64,000 nt of DNA, from the NCBI RefSeq assembly GCF_002009015.1, contig NZ_LZDE01000347.1, positions 89,025-153,024 of the forward strand, read 5' to 3'. Within the stretch, counting starts at the first letter, position 1, and the number at the start of each line of letters is the position of its first letter. The notes beneath the pieces were generated by a model. That model searched no databases. It had not been told where the DNA came from and saw nothing but the letters and a program-made list of their open reading frames with translations. The DNA is from Microbulbifer mangrovi (GTDB lineage Bacteria; Pseudomonadota; Gammaproteobacteria; Pseudomonadales; Cellvibrionaceae). A program made the translations under genes and the position numbers. Below are positions 36,732 to 44,515 of the stretch, piece by piece.

Positions 36732-37622
36732 ATGAAAACAGAGCTGATTGACATCATCCCAACCGCGTGTGGCTTGGGTGAAAGCACATTGTGGCACCGC
36801 AAACACAGGGCAATTTACTGGACGGATATGCCCAACAACCAGTTGTGGCGCTACTTTCCCCAACAGCGCCGGACTGAGGTATTCCCGACCGCCGAGAACC
36901 TCTGCTCATTTGCCTTCATCGAAAACAGCGATTGGCTGCTGTGTGCTTTCCAGAGTGGCCTTGCAAGGTTCCATCCTGAAACCCAGGAACTGGAATGGAT
37001 CTTTCGCCTACCCAAACACCTCAAAGTACGTCTGAATGATGGCAGGATGGACCGCCAGGGTCGCTTCTGGGTGGGCTCACTGATTGATAATGCCGAGCTG
37101 TGGACTGAAGACCCGACCCAGCGAGGCAAGTTGTATTGCCTTGATCGGCAGGGAAATGTGACGGAACACCTGGACGATATCCGTATCAGCAACGGCCTGG
37201 GCTGGTCACCAGACAACCGCACCCTGTATTTCGCGGATTCACCCCGCTACGAGATTTACGCATTCGATTTCGAGCCAGACGCGGGGACTCTGAGTAACCG
37301 CAGGGTGATCGCAACGACCGAGCAGGGCATTCATCCGGACGGCTCCACCGTCGACAGCGAGGGCTATATCTGGAATGCGCAGTGGGGTAACGGGAAGGTG
37401 GTGCGGTATGCCCCTGATGGCAGCGTTGCCGGCGAAATCTTGCTCCCGATCAAGCAGGCTACTTGTGTCGCCTTCGGCGGCGAAAATCTCGATTTACTGT
37501 TTGTGAACACGGCCAAATTCGGCCTGAACGCCGCGGCTCTGAAAGAACAGCCGAAGGCCGGGCACCTGTTCGTTTACCAAACCGATACCCGGGGAATTCC
37601 CGAAACGCGTTACCAGGGTTGA
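36732..37622 (+). CDS. Cytosolic SMP-30/gluconolactonase-family lactonase
   Basis: The protein has 296 residues and no signal peptide. The six-bladed propeller marks are CGLGESTLWH (metal Glu), RLNDGRMDRQGRFWVGS, RISNGLGWSPD and HPDGSTVDSEGYIWNAQWG. It hydrolyses aldonolactones in the cytosol, most likely galactono-1,4-lactone between galactose dehydrogenase and DgoD. It is one of three members of the family in this window and the only one predicted to stay inside the cell. Confidence 0.88.
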   Translation: MKTELIDIIPTACGLGESTLWHRKHRAIYWTDMPNNQLWRYFPQQRRTEVFPTAENLCSFAFIENSDWLLCAFQSGLARFHPETQELEWIFRLPKHLKVRLNDGRMDRQGRFWVGSLIDNAELWTEDPTQRGKLYCLDRQGNVTEHLDDIRISNGLGWSPDNRTLYFADSPRYEIYAFDFEPDAGTLSNRRVIATTEQGIHPDGSTVDSEGYIWNAQWGNGKVVRYAPDGSVAGEILLPIKQATCVAFGGENLDLLFVNTAKFGLNAAALKEQPKAGHLFVYQTDTRGIPETRYQG

Positions 37623-37643
37623 TCGCTACTCTCGAGATGCCGT

Positions 37644-37665
37644 CGCCGGCCACAGGTGGCCGGCG
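37644..37665. terminator. GC-rich hairpin between convergent genes
   Basis: CGCCGGCCAC and GTGGCCGGCG form a perfect 10-bp stem with a two-base centre. There is no T-run on either side, so its role in ending the two convergent genes is only likely. Confidence 0.4.
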
Positions 37666-37675
37666 CTGAGGCAAT

Positions 37676-38578
37676 TCAAATCAGGTTGGCAGCCCGGGCA
37701 ACTGACCAAAGGCCTTTAGCTGAGAAGGTGCCACCCGAATAGTGTGTGCAGTCCACACCATAGTGCTCAAATGCCTGGCGGTATGGTCCAGCCAGGTAAT
37801 CGCCACACACTAGATGTACAGGGCCACTGCCTAAGGTACTGGCCATTGCCCCCACTTCACTGCCCAGCAGAAGCCCAGAGAGGTAAGCCGCGCTATCGGC
37901 AGGCTCCTGTAAACCGAGCACAGTCCGACTGCGCGCATTGAATAATTGATGGATAAGAGCAGCCCCGCCTCCGCTGGCCTGCAGCCCTGCAGAAAACGCC
38001 TCGGCGCTGTCGTGCTGCTCTCCCTGTACCAGTACGCTGTGATCTTTCAGTAGACTGTAAAGTTCACCAGTAAACGCCGTAGAAAAGTCGCTAATGCAGC
38101 CATCGGTAATAGTGACCCACTTGCTGTGGGTTCCCGGTAGACACAAGACGCTGTGGGCTCGCTCTTGCACACTCGCTTGGGTCAGCCACCCGACCACCTG
38201 AGTCTCTTCCCCCCGCATGACATCCGCAATGCCCGTCGATGTCTGCAACTTAACCCCGGATACGCAATACGCCTCGAGAGACTCGCAGGGGACTCGCCAA
38301 AGCTCAGCCGCCAGTGTCGCCTCCGAGGCTGGGCAGTCCACATAGGGCACCTCATACCACCCGATACTGGAGCCAACCATGCCACACATGACCACCGGCA
38401 AAGTCTCAGAGCCAGCCACTTCACGGCACTCGCCGATAAGATACCGCTCAATATCCTGGCACTTTAAGGCTTTTATCCCATTTTTTGTCTCTTTTACGGA
38501 CAGAATGTTCCCCTGCTGATCAAGTCGCATAAGCCGAAAGCTGGAGGTACCCCAGTCACACGCCAAAAAGTCCTTCAC
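37676..38578 (-). CDS. dgoK: 2-dehydro-3-deoxygalactonokinase (agar cluster copy)
   Basis: The start is placed at the GTG at 38578, giving (M)KDFLACDWGTSSFRL in register with the family. A TTG at 38602 would add 8 residues. The other DgoK marks are present: VMCGMVGSSIGWYEV, DVMRGEETQVVG and CLPGTHSKWVTI. It phosphorylates KDGal. It is clearly diverged from the copy at 19542. The upstream gap holds TTGTTAACA-type sites, placing it under the agar-cluster regulator. It is divergent from the GntR gene. Confidence 0.88.
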   Translation of the reverse strand: MKDFLACDWGTSSFRLMRLDQQGNILSVKETKNGIKALKCQDIERYLIGECREVAGSETLPVVMCGMVGSSIGWYEVPYVDCPASEATLAAELWRVPCESLEAYCVSGVKLQTSTGIADVMRGEETQVVGWLTQASVQERAHSVLCLPGTHSKWVTITDGCISDFSTAFTGELYSLLKDHSVLVQGEQHDSAEAFSAGLQASGGGAALIHQLFNARSRTVLGLQEPADSAAYLSGLLLGSEVGAMASTLGSGPVHLVCGDYLAGPYRQAFEHYGVDCTHYSGGTFSAKGLWSVARAANLI

Positions 38579-38616
38579 CACCTCTACCCCACTGCCCAAC
38601 AAAGTTGCTATTGATT

Positions 38617-38767
38617 AATTGTTAACCATTGTGCACAGCCCGCTTGCATCGCATGATGCACAACACAGTTCTGCTTACGAGTAGTCAATCTTAATCGATC
38701 CAATTGTCGATTGTTAACATTTTAGATAGGCTAACCCCTATGGTCTGAGGTACTATTTACAGTAAAT
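38617..38767. promoter_or_regulatory. Operator-rich gap between dgoK and the GntR gene
   Basis: Three palindromic elements lie in this gap of about 360 bases: AATTGTTAACCATT (38617-38630), ATTGTTAACATT (38710-38721) and ATTTAC-A-GTAAAT (38755-38767). The first two match the agar-cluster operator family. A TTGTCG, 17 bases, TAGGCT promoter reading toward GntR contains the second. Autoregulation and control of dgoK are likely. The remaining bases up to 38937 show nothing else. Confidence 0.6.
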
Positions 38768-38936
38768 TAGCTATGGGATTCTGGACTGAACTACCACTTA
38801 TCGGTCCGTAGCAACAGGCTCCTGCCAGTCAGGCCTGTTTAGTACGAGTCCCAGGGTATGTAGGGCAGAGAGGGTCAGTCGCATTGAGCGAAGCCACCTC
38901 CCCTGACGGAACAATAACCTGGTTGCGAAATCATCT

Positions 38937-39545
38937 ATGCGTGAAGCTACTAAAATTATTCCCGTACGCGAACAGATCGCGGAACAACTGCGCTCCGACA
39001 TTATCTCCGGAGAGCTTGCCCCCAATACCAAGCTCAACGAACAGCAGCTCGCGGGCCGTTTCGGCGTTTCTCGTGGCCCGGTACGTGACGTTTTACTACA
39101 GCTGACCAAGGAAGGCCTGCTAGTCGCGAAAAACAACTGTGGCGTTTCCGTCAATAGTGTCCTGGATCCGAGCATGCAGGAGCTGATGATTGATATCCGT
39201 CGCAAGATCGAAGTCTTTGCAATCCAGGGACTCAAAGGCAAGTTAACCGAGATGGATTTTGCCGAACTGGAAGACATCCTCGAGCGACTGAAGGATGCCT
39301 TCGACGCAAAAGAGTTCAATGAAGTCACCAAAGCAGATATCGACTTCCACCGCTACCTGATAAATGCGGCCGGTGGTGATGAACTGGTAAACCTCTGGCA
39401 CCCGATCGTTCTGCGCATGCGCATGAACTATAAGCGTATTTCCCAGCCGAAGGATTGTGTAGACGAGCACAGAGCTATTCTCGAAGCGCTCAAGGCAAAC
39501 AAGATCAATGTTGCTGCCACGGCACTGAAGGCCAACATTAAATAA
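38937..39545 (+). CDS. GntR-family transcriptional regulator (FCD type)
   Basis: The protein has 202 residues. The N-terminal winged helix reads IPVREQIAEQLRSDIISGELAPNTKLNEQQLAGRFGVSRGPVRDVLLQL together with a GLLV wing, a textbook GntR domain. The rest is a helical FCD-type ligand domain (DADAK-like acidic and His residues in DIDFHRYLI), a little short for the family. FCD regulators bind TnGTnnACnA-like palindromes, and TTGTTAACAA sites surround agar-cluster genes. It is therefore the likely local repressor, with a KDGal- or anhydrogalactonate-type effector (inference). Confidence 0.9.
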   Translation: MREATKIIPVREQIAEQLRSDIISGELAPNTKLNEQQLAGRFGVSRGPVRDVLLQLTKEGLLVAKNNCGVSVNSVLDPSMQELMIDIRRKIEVFAIQGLKGKLTEMDFAELEDILERLKDAFDAKEFNEVTKADIDFHRYLINAAGGDELVNLWHPIVLRMRMNYKRISQPKDCVDEHRAILEALKANKINVAATALKANIK

Positions 39546-39573
39546 GCCATTCCCCTATCAAGCTCACGCAAAT

Positions 39574-39600
39574 AGCCCGGCCATAGTGCCGGGCTTTTTT
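39574..39600 (+). terminator. Terminator after GntR
   Basis: AGCCCGGC and GCCGGGCT form an 8-bp stem with loop CATAGT, followed by a run of T. Confidence 0.85.
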
Positions 39601-39623
39601 ATGCGAGTCGAGATTCAAGCGGG

Positions 39624-39650
39624 CAAAAAAAAGCGGGGAAAAATCCCCGC
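39624..39650 (-). terminator. Terminator of the anhydro-L-galactose operon
   Basis: On the minus strand GCGGGGA, a short T-rich loop and TCCCCGC are followed by eight T. It ends the four-gene operon that finishes at 39697. Confidence 0.85.
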
Positions 39651-39696
39651 GTCAAGTGATCATCCTGATGAGATGAAAGGAAGAGTCCCAAGCCGA

Positions 39697-41151
39697 TCAG
39701 GCTTCGGAAAGATAAACCGTTTTCTTGTCCACGTACTGCTCGAGTCCGTAGCGACCGTCTTCGCCACCGATACCGGATAATTTCCAGCCGTTATGGAAAC
39801 CCTGGTGCTGCTCACCAATACCGCGATTGACATAAACCTCGCCTACCTCCATTTCCGCAATGGACCGGTGGATGTAACGCAGGTTCTCGGTAAACAGATA
39901 GGCCGAGAGGCCGTATTCGCTGTCGTTGGTGTATTGGATCGCCTGATCGATACTGGAGATCTTCACGACCGGCAATATCGGACCAAATGTTTCCTCGTGC
40001 ACCAGGATATTATCCTGCTGCACGTTGGCGAGTACGGTAGGCTCGTACCAGTTACCGCCTTCGAAACCTGCGACCTCTGCAGGCTTGCCGCCGGTAACCA
40101 GCTCGGCGCCCTGGGCGATACTTTTCTGCACCAGCTCGTGGATATGCTCAATCTCACGGGCATTCACCTTAGGGCCCATCTGCGAAGATTCATCCAGCGG
40201 GTTGCCCACTTTCAAAGCCCTCACCTTGGGTAGGAACTTGTCCATAAAGGCATCGTATACGTTTTCGTGTACATACAAGCGCTCCGCACAGGTGCATACC
40301 TGTCCGCAGTTGGCGTAACGAGTCCACAGCGCGGCTTCCGCGGCTTTATCCAGATCCGCATCTTCCATCACGATAAACGGTGCCTTGCCGCCCAGCTCCA
40401 GCATTACCGGAATCATGTGCTTGCCACTGGCCTGGTGAATGATCTGGCCGGCACGGGTACTGCCAGTCATGGTGATCATCGCGGTGAGCGGGCTTTCGCA
40501 CAGGGCCTGACCGACGATTGCCCCCTCACCATTCACAATATTCAGAACGCCTGCGGGGACACCCACCTGATTGGCAATCCGCCCTAACTCCATCGTCGCC
40601 AGTGGTGTTTCCTGGGTTGGCTTGATCACAATACTGTTGCCAGTGATCAGTGCCGGGCCAATCTTGCGACCTGCCAGTGCCAGCGGGAAGTTCCAGGCAG
40701 TAATCGCTACCACTACGCCGCGCGGCACTTTGTGGATATAAATTTTTTCATCTTCGTTATCGGAAGGCAGAATATCGCCTTCCAGAGTCAGCGCGTTGTC
40801 GCAGGCGTATTCTATAAAGGTCGCGGTGGCGTTGACTTCATCACGGGCTACACCGATCAGCTTGCCCTGCTCTTTTACCAACAGCTCCGCTAGGCCTTCG
40901 GTCTCTGCGCGAATGGCCGCGGCGAATTTGCGCAACAAGGTGGCACGATCACGCGCAGTACGCTTTGCCCAGGCTTTCTGGGCCTGCTTGGCATTGACCA
41001 GTGCCGCTTCTGCATCTTCTGCACAACCTTTGGGAATAGTACCCAGTAACCCACCCGTGCTCGGGTTCAGCACCTCAATCACGTCGCCTGCCGCGGAAGC
41101 AACATATGCGCCATTGACAAAATTCACGTTGTTCTTGATTTCGATCGCCAT
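39697..41151 (-). CDS. AldA-like aldehyde dehydrogenase, candidate 3,6-anhydro-L-galactose dehydrogenase
   Basis: The start is taken at the ATG at 41151 (484 residues), because the longer frame overlaps the upstream SDR gene. The ALDH residues are N154 in TAWNFP, K177 in IVIKPT, E252 in MLELGG and C286 in GQVC. It resembles E. coli lactaldehyde dehydrogenase AldA. It is last in the operon of anhydrogalactonate cycloisomerase, Zn-dehydrogenase and KduD-like SDR, so oxidation of 3,6-anhydro-L-galactose to the acid is the best guess. It lacks close similarity to the ALDH at 21887, consistent with the opposite sugar enantiomer. Confidence 0.82.
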   Translation of the reverse strand: MAIEIKNNVNFVNGAYVASAAGDVIEVLNPSTGGLLGTIPKGCAEDAEAALVNAKQAQKAWAKRTARDRATLLRKFAAAIRAETEGLAELLVKEQGKLIGVARDEVNATATFIEYACDNALTLEGDILPSDNEDEKIYIHKVPRGVVVAITAWNFPLALAGRKIGPALITGNSIVIKPTQETPLATMELGRIANQVGVPAGVLNIVNGEGAIVGQALCESPLTAMITMTGSTRAGQIIHQASGKHMIPVMLELGGKAPFIVMEDADLDKAAEAALWTRYANCGQVCTCAERLYVHENVYDAFMDKFLPKVRALKVGNPLDESSQMGPKVNAREIEHIHELVQKSIAQGAELVTGGKPAEVAGFEGGNWYEPTVLANVQQDNILVHEETFGPILPVVKISSIDQAIQYTNDSEYGLSAYLFTENLRYIHRSIAEMEVGEVYVNRGIGEQHQGFHNGWKLSGIGGEDGRYGLEQYVDKKTVYLSEA

Positions 41152-41155
41152 GGGT

Positions 41156-41920
41156 TTACCGTCCCATCCAGCCGCCGTCCACCAGGAGGACGCTGCCATT
41201 CATGTAATTGGAGGCTTCAGAGGCGAGAAATACCACAGGGCCCTTAAAGTCCTCCGGCTCACCCCAGCGACCCTGGGGGATACGAGCAAGAATACTTGCC
41301 GCGCGCTCACTGTCTTCGCGCAACGCCTGGGTGTTATCGGTCGCGATATAACCCGGGGCAATGGCATTGACGTTCACACCTTTGGAAGCCCACTCATTAG
41401 ACAGCGCCATGGTAATCTGGCCGATGGCGCCTTTACTGGCCGCGTAGCCGGGTACGGTAATACCGCCCTGGAATGTCAACAGCGATGCGGTGAAGATTAT
41501 CTTGCCAGAACCCTGGGCAACCATTTCCTTACCGATTTCGCGACTGAGGATAAACTGGGCATTCAGGTTAACTTCAATCACCTTGTCCCACAGATCATCC
41601 CCGTGCTCCGCGGCTGGCGCGCGCAGAATGGTACCAGCATTGTTAACCAGGATATCGATCTGGGCGTGTTCGCTTTTTACCTTGTCGATAAATCCGTACA
41701 GTGAACCGCGGTCGGAAAAATCGCACTGGTAAGGAAAGAACTGCTGGCCTGCGGCGGCCACTTCACGGCCCACCTCGGAATCATTGAGATCGAGATTGGC
41801 GGACACGCCGATCACATCCGCACCCGCTTCCGCCAGGGCAACGGCCATGGCTTTGCCGATACCGCGGTTACATCCGGTTACCAGGGCTTTTTTTCCGGCG
41901 AGACTGAATTTTTGCAACAT
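41156..41920 (-). CDS. kduD: KduD-like SDR (2-dehydro-3-deoxy-D-gluconate 5-dehydrogenase type)
   Basis: The protein has 254 residues. [26 protein letters not shown], a Ser in [10 protein letters not shown], and the catalytic pair in YAASKGA follow KduD rather than general SDRs. KduD interconverts D-KDG and 3-deoxy-2,5-diketo-gluconate. In the operon with an anhydrogalactonate cycloisomerase and a Zn-dehydrogenase, it would reduce the diketo acid to D-KDG, so that L-sugar carbon enters the Entner-Doudoroff route (inference). Its stop lies just before the ATG of the ALDH gene. A GAGAGTAATACG stretch precedes its start. Confidence 0.8.
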   Translation of the reverse strand: MLQKFSLAGKKALVTGCNRGIGKAMAVALAEAGADVIGVSANLDLNDSEVGREVAAAGQQFFPYQCDFSDRGSLYGFIDKVKSEHAQIDILVNNAGTILRAPAAEHGDDLWDKVIEVNLNAQFILSREIGKEMVAQGSGKIIFTASLLTFQGGITVPGYAASKGAIGQITMALSNEWASKGVNVNAIAPGYIATDNTQALREDSERAASILARIPQGRWGEPEDFKGPVVFLASEASNYMNGSVLLVDGGWMGR

Positions 41921-41962
41921 CGTATTACTCTCTAAGTTCTTTTTCGGTACGCAATGGACAAC

Positions 41963-42994
41963 TCAGTCCTCTGCTCCACATGCCACTAGGGCTTTCATAC
42001 CAGACGGGTTGCCGTCCATAGAGGCGAATGCGCTGCCGATATCATTCAAGTACGCGATTTTGCTGATGAATGGCACCAGGTCGATCTTGCCGTTGGCGAC
42101 CATTTCGATCGCCTGCTCAAAATCCTGAGCTTCGTATACGCGCGCACCCACCAGTTCAAGTTCTCGCCAGAAGAACTTGAACAGATCCAACTGCGGTTTC
42201 TGCGAGTGAATGGCAACCATGCAGATTCGACCACGCACGGCGGCAATCTCCGTCATGGCATCTACCGCGGGCTGCACGCCAGAAACCTCGAAGACCACAT
42301 CCGCGCCTTTTCCACGAGTCCAGTCATCCACCGCCGCTTTCAGGTCCTGCTCAATCGGATTTACTGCCAGCGCACCCGTTTTCTCCGCAAAAGCGCGTCG
42401 CTCGGGGCTCGGCTCGGAAATCATTACTTCGGCGCCAATCCCAAGAGCAACCTGGGCCACCAGCTGGCCGATCGGGCCGCCGCCTAGGATCACCGCTTTC
42501 TCGCCCGCTTTCAGACGAGCACGGGAAATATCGTGACATGCCACAGCAAGCGGCTCGATCAACGCACCCTGCTTCAGGGAAACGTTTTCCGGCAACTTGT
42601 GCAGGGTGCGGGCTTTGACATTCCAGTAGCTCTGAAAAGCGCCGACAGAGTCAATTCCCATAAACTTGAGGTTATGGCAGATATGGCTGTGGCCTTCATC
42701 ACAGGCCGGGCAGTTGCCACAGTAATCCAGTGGTCGTACAACTACCCGCTCACCAACGTTGTAGCCTTTAACATTCGCACCTACCGCATCCACGACACCG
42801 GACATTTCGTGCCCCACGACTTGCGGCGGGTTCACACGCTGGTCCATCACACCGTGGTAGATGTGCATATCGGTTCCGCAGATTCCCACATAGCCAACTT
42901 TAAGGCGCACCTCATCAGCAGCCGGCGCTTCACAGCGACCCTCGACCACTTCGAAAGATTTGTTACCAATGTACTGGGCAGCTTGAACTTGCAT
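41963..42994 (-). CDS. Zinc-dependent medium-chain dehydrogenase, candidate L-KDGal 5-dehydrogenase
   Basis: The protein has 343 residues. The catalytic zinc site is C-G-T-D-x-H plus GHEMSG, and the structural zinc cysteines are in CGNCPACDEGHSHIC. NAD-binding GGGPIG follows. It belongs with threonine/sorbitol/L-galactonate dehydrogenases (the LgoD kind). In this operon it could oxidise C5 of 2-keto-3-deoxy-L-galactonate, giving the diketo acid used by KduD. The ACI-type gene ends 12 bases upstream and the SDR starts 42 bases downstream. Confidence 0.82.
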   Translation of the reverse strand: MQVQAAQYIGNKSFEVVEGRCEAPAADEVRLKVGYVGICGTDMHIYHGVMDQRVNPPQVVGHEMSGVVDAVGANVKGYNVGERVVVRPLDYCGNCPACDEGHSHICHNLKFMGIDSVGAFQSYWNVKARTLHKLPENVSLKQGALIEPLAVACHDISRARLKAGEKAVILGGGPIGQLVAQVALGIGAEVMISEPSPERRAFAEKTGALAVNPIEQDLKAAVDDWTRGKGADVVFEVSGVQPAVDAMTEIAAVRGRICMVAIHSQKPQLDLFKFFWRELELVGARVYEAQDFEQAIEMVANGKIDLVPFISKIAYLNDIGSAFASMDGNPSGMKALVACGAED

Positions 42995-43006
42995 GGAAAA
43001 TACCTA

Positions 43007-44146
43007 TTAAGAATGCTTGACCAGATGCGGCTTCAGCAGAGTTTCATCAAAGGTCACACCGGTGCCCGCTTCGTCTGAGGCGACAGCACGTCCGTTTTCC
43101 AGCACGATGGGCCGGGTGGTGTATTCGTCAATGGGGAAAGAGTGGACTTCCAGATAACCGGCATGAGGCTGACTTGCCATCAGCCCGACATGCAGCTCGT
43201 GCATGCCGTGGCTGCATACAGGGAGATTGTGGGCATATGCCAGTTCTGCGACTTTCAGCCAGCCGGTAATGCCCCCAATGTTAGAGGCATCGGGCTGCAG
43301 GAAACCGAGCTTGGCCTGCTCGATGGCGTAGGTGAACTCGTGCACCGTGTGCAGATTCTCCCCCATCGCCAATGGGATATTGATCGCATCGGCAATACGG
43401 CCGTAGCCGCGATAATCATCCGGAATCGTGGGCTCCTCGAACCAGGTGATATCACAGTGATCAATTGCTCTACCAAAGCGCACGGCTTTTTCAATTGTCA
43501 TTGAATAGTTGGCATCCACCATAAAGGTGACATCCTGGCCAATCAGGTTTCGCACAGCCTCCACACGAGCGACGTCTTCCCGATAGTCCTCTTTACCAAC
43601 CTTGATCTTTACGGCGTTGAAGCCACGGGCGAGATAGCCGGATATGTTGTCCAGTAATTTGGACTCGGAAAAATTCAGGTCGATACCACCCGCATAGCAC
43701 TTGGTAGTATTAGCAGCACCGCCAGCAACCTTCCAAAGTGGCAGGTTCAGCCGCTTACAGCGCAGATCCCACAAAGCAATATCAACGGCAGATAGCGCAA
43801 AGCTCAGTAGCCCACCGCGCCCTACATAATGCAAGTGGCTCTGAACTTCTTCCCAGATTGCGAATATTTCGGACGCATCTCGGCCCTCAAGCAACGGCTG
43901 AATATCATCCTGCAGCAGAGAGTAAATTGCGCGCCCACCACGCCCCCCGGTATAGGTGTACCCCACGCCTTCCAGGCCATCGCTACAGCGCACGCGAAAT
44001 ACCAGTAACTCAAAGTGGGTGTGATCCCCGTGCTTGGCATCAGATAAAACTTCTGCCAGTGGAATCTGATAGTACTCAACTTTGGTTGTCGAGATGGTTG
44101 CAGGCGCCAGCTGGCGCGATATCTGCTCTTGCACTTCCATCAACAT
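43007..44146 (-). CDS. Enolase-superfamily enzyme, candidate 3,6-anhydro-L-galactonate cycloisomerase
   Basis: The protein has 379 residues. Barrel residues are the KIKVGKED Lys pair, D in VDANYSMT, E in WFEEPTIPDD, E in MGENLHT and His in SHGMHELH, an arrangement shared by talarate/galactarate dehydratases and bacterial anhydrogalactonate cycloisomerases. The 20-loop TYTGGRGGRAIY is distinct from the enolase gene at 20672. It is the first gene of the four-gene operon ending at 39697, with a promoter and TTGTTAACAA operator at 44188-44215. Ring opening of 3,6-anhydro-L-galactonate to L-KDGal is the likely reaction (context). Confidence 0.75.
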   Translation of the reverse strand: MLMEVQEQISRQLAPATISTTKVEYYQIPLAEVLSDAKHGDHTHFELLVFRVRCSDGLEGVGYTYTGGRGGRAIYSLLQDDIQPLLEGRDASEIFAIWEEVQSHLHYVGRGGLLSFALSAVDIALWDLRCKRLNLPLWKVAGGAANTTKCYAGGIDLNFSESKLLDNISGYLARGFNAVKIKVGKEDYREDVARVEAVRNLIGQDVTFMVDANYSMTIEKAVRFGRAIDHCDITWFEEPTIPDDYRGYGRIADAINIPLAMGENLHTVHEFTYAIEQAKLGFLQPDASNIGGITGWLKVAELAYAHNLPVCSHGMHELHVGLMASQPHAGYLEVHSFPIDEYTTRPIVLENGRAVASDEAGTGVTFDETLLKPHLVKHS

Positions 44147-44187
44147 GGAGGGACCCCAAAATCCATTCGCTTGTTAGCTTTTTGGTT

Positions 44188-44215
44188 ATTGTAGATTGTT
44201 AACAATTTAAATCAA
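44188..44215 (-). promoter_or_regulatory. Promoter and operator ATTGTTAACAAT of the anhydro-L-galactose operon
   Basis: On the minus strand -35 TTGATT (44210-44215), 16 bases, -10 TACAAT (44188-44193). The perfect palindrome ATTGTTAACAAT (44195-44206) fills the spacer. It lies about 40 bases before the first gene, and repression by the GntR protein is expected. Confidence 0.7.
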
Positions 44216-44345
44216 TCAATTTTTCACCCTACCGCGATCTGACGGCATAGGATGACTGCGGGCCTTCGAATATTTACTTCCCAGGCTTTCAGTTAGGTAC
44301 CGTTCCGCCGGAACGCCACCTGACCTTCTAGAATCGACAATCAGA

Positions 44346-44367
44346 TTATTTGTTAACAATCTACATT
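44346..44367 (+). promoter_or_regulatory. Second TTGTTAACAAT site, opposite orientation
   Basis: TTTGTTAACAAT (44349-44360) shares the extended GTAGATTGTTAACAA block with the site at 44195, but inverted and about 150 bases away. A TACATT box follows on the plus strand. No gene starts here; a hairpin lies 70 bases on. The rest of the 370-base gap (44147-44515) has no recognisable gene. Confidence 0.5.
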
Positions 44368-44427
44368 CAATCCATGTCGATGTAAACGTTTCAATAGGTC
44401 ATACATCCAAGTCATTGGCTTCGGGCA

Positions 44428-44464
44428 CAAAAAAAGCGCAATACCAGAGTGGTATTGCGCTTTA
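44428..44464 (-). terminator. Terminator of the porter-SDR-DgoD-GH50 operon
   Basis: AAAGCGCAATACCA and TGGTATTGCGCTTT are a perfect 14-bp stem with loop GAG. On the minus strand it is followed by a T-run, so it ends the GH50 gene. On the plus strand it has TTTAT and could end a short transcript. Confidence 0.85.
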
Positions 44465-44515
44465 TAGTCATGTGGATGGGGCAGCCTAACAGTCAGATTG
44501 CCCCATACCAGGAAG

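Noticed and set aside
44381..44394. LacI-like site TGTAAACGTTTCAA
   Set aside because: Only half of the palindrome is good, there is no LacI gene here, and it is not repeated elsewhere in the window.
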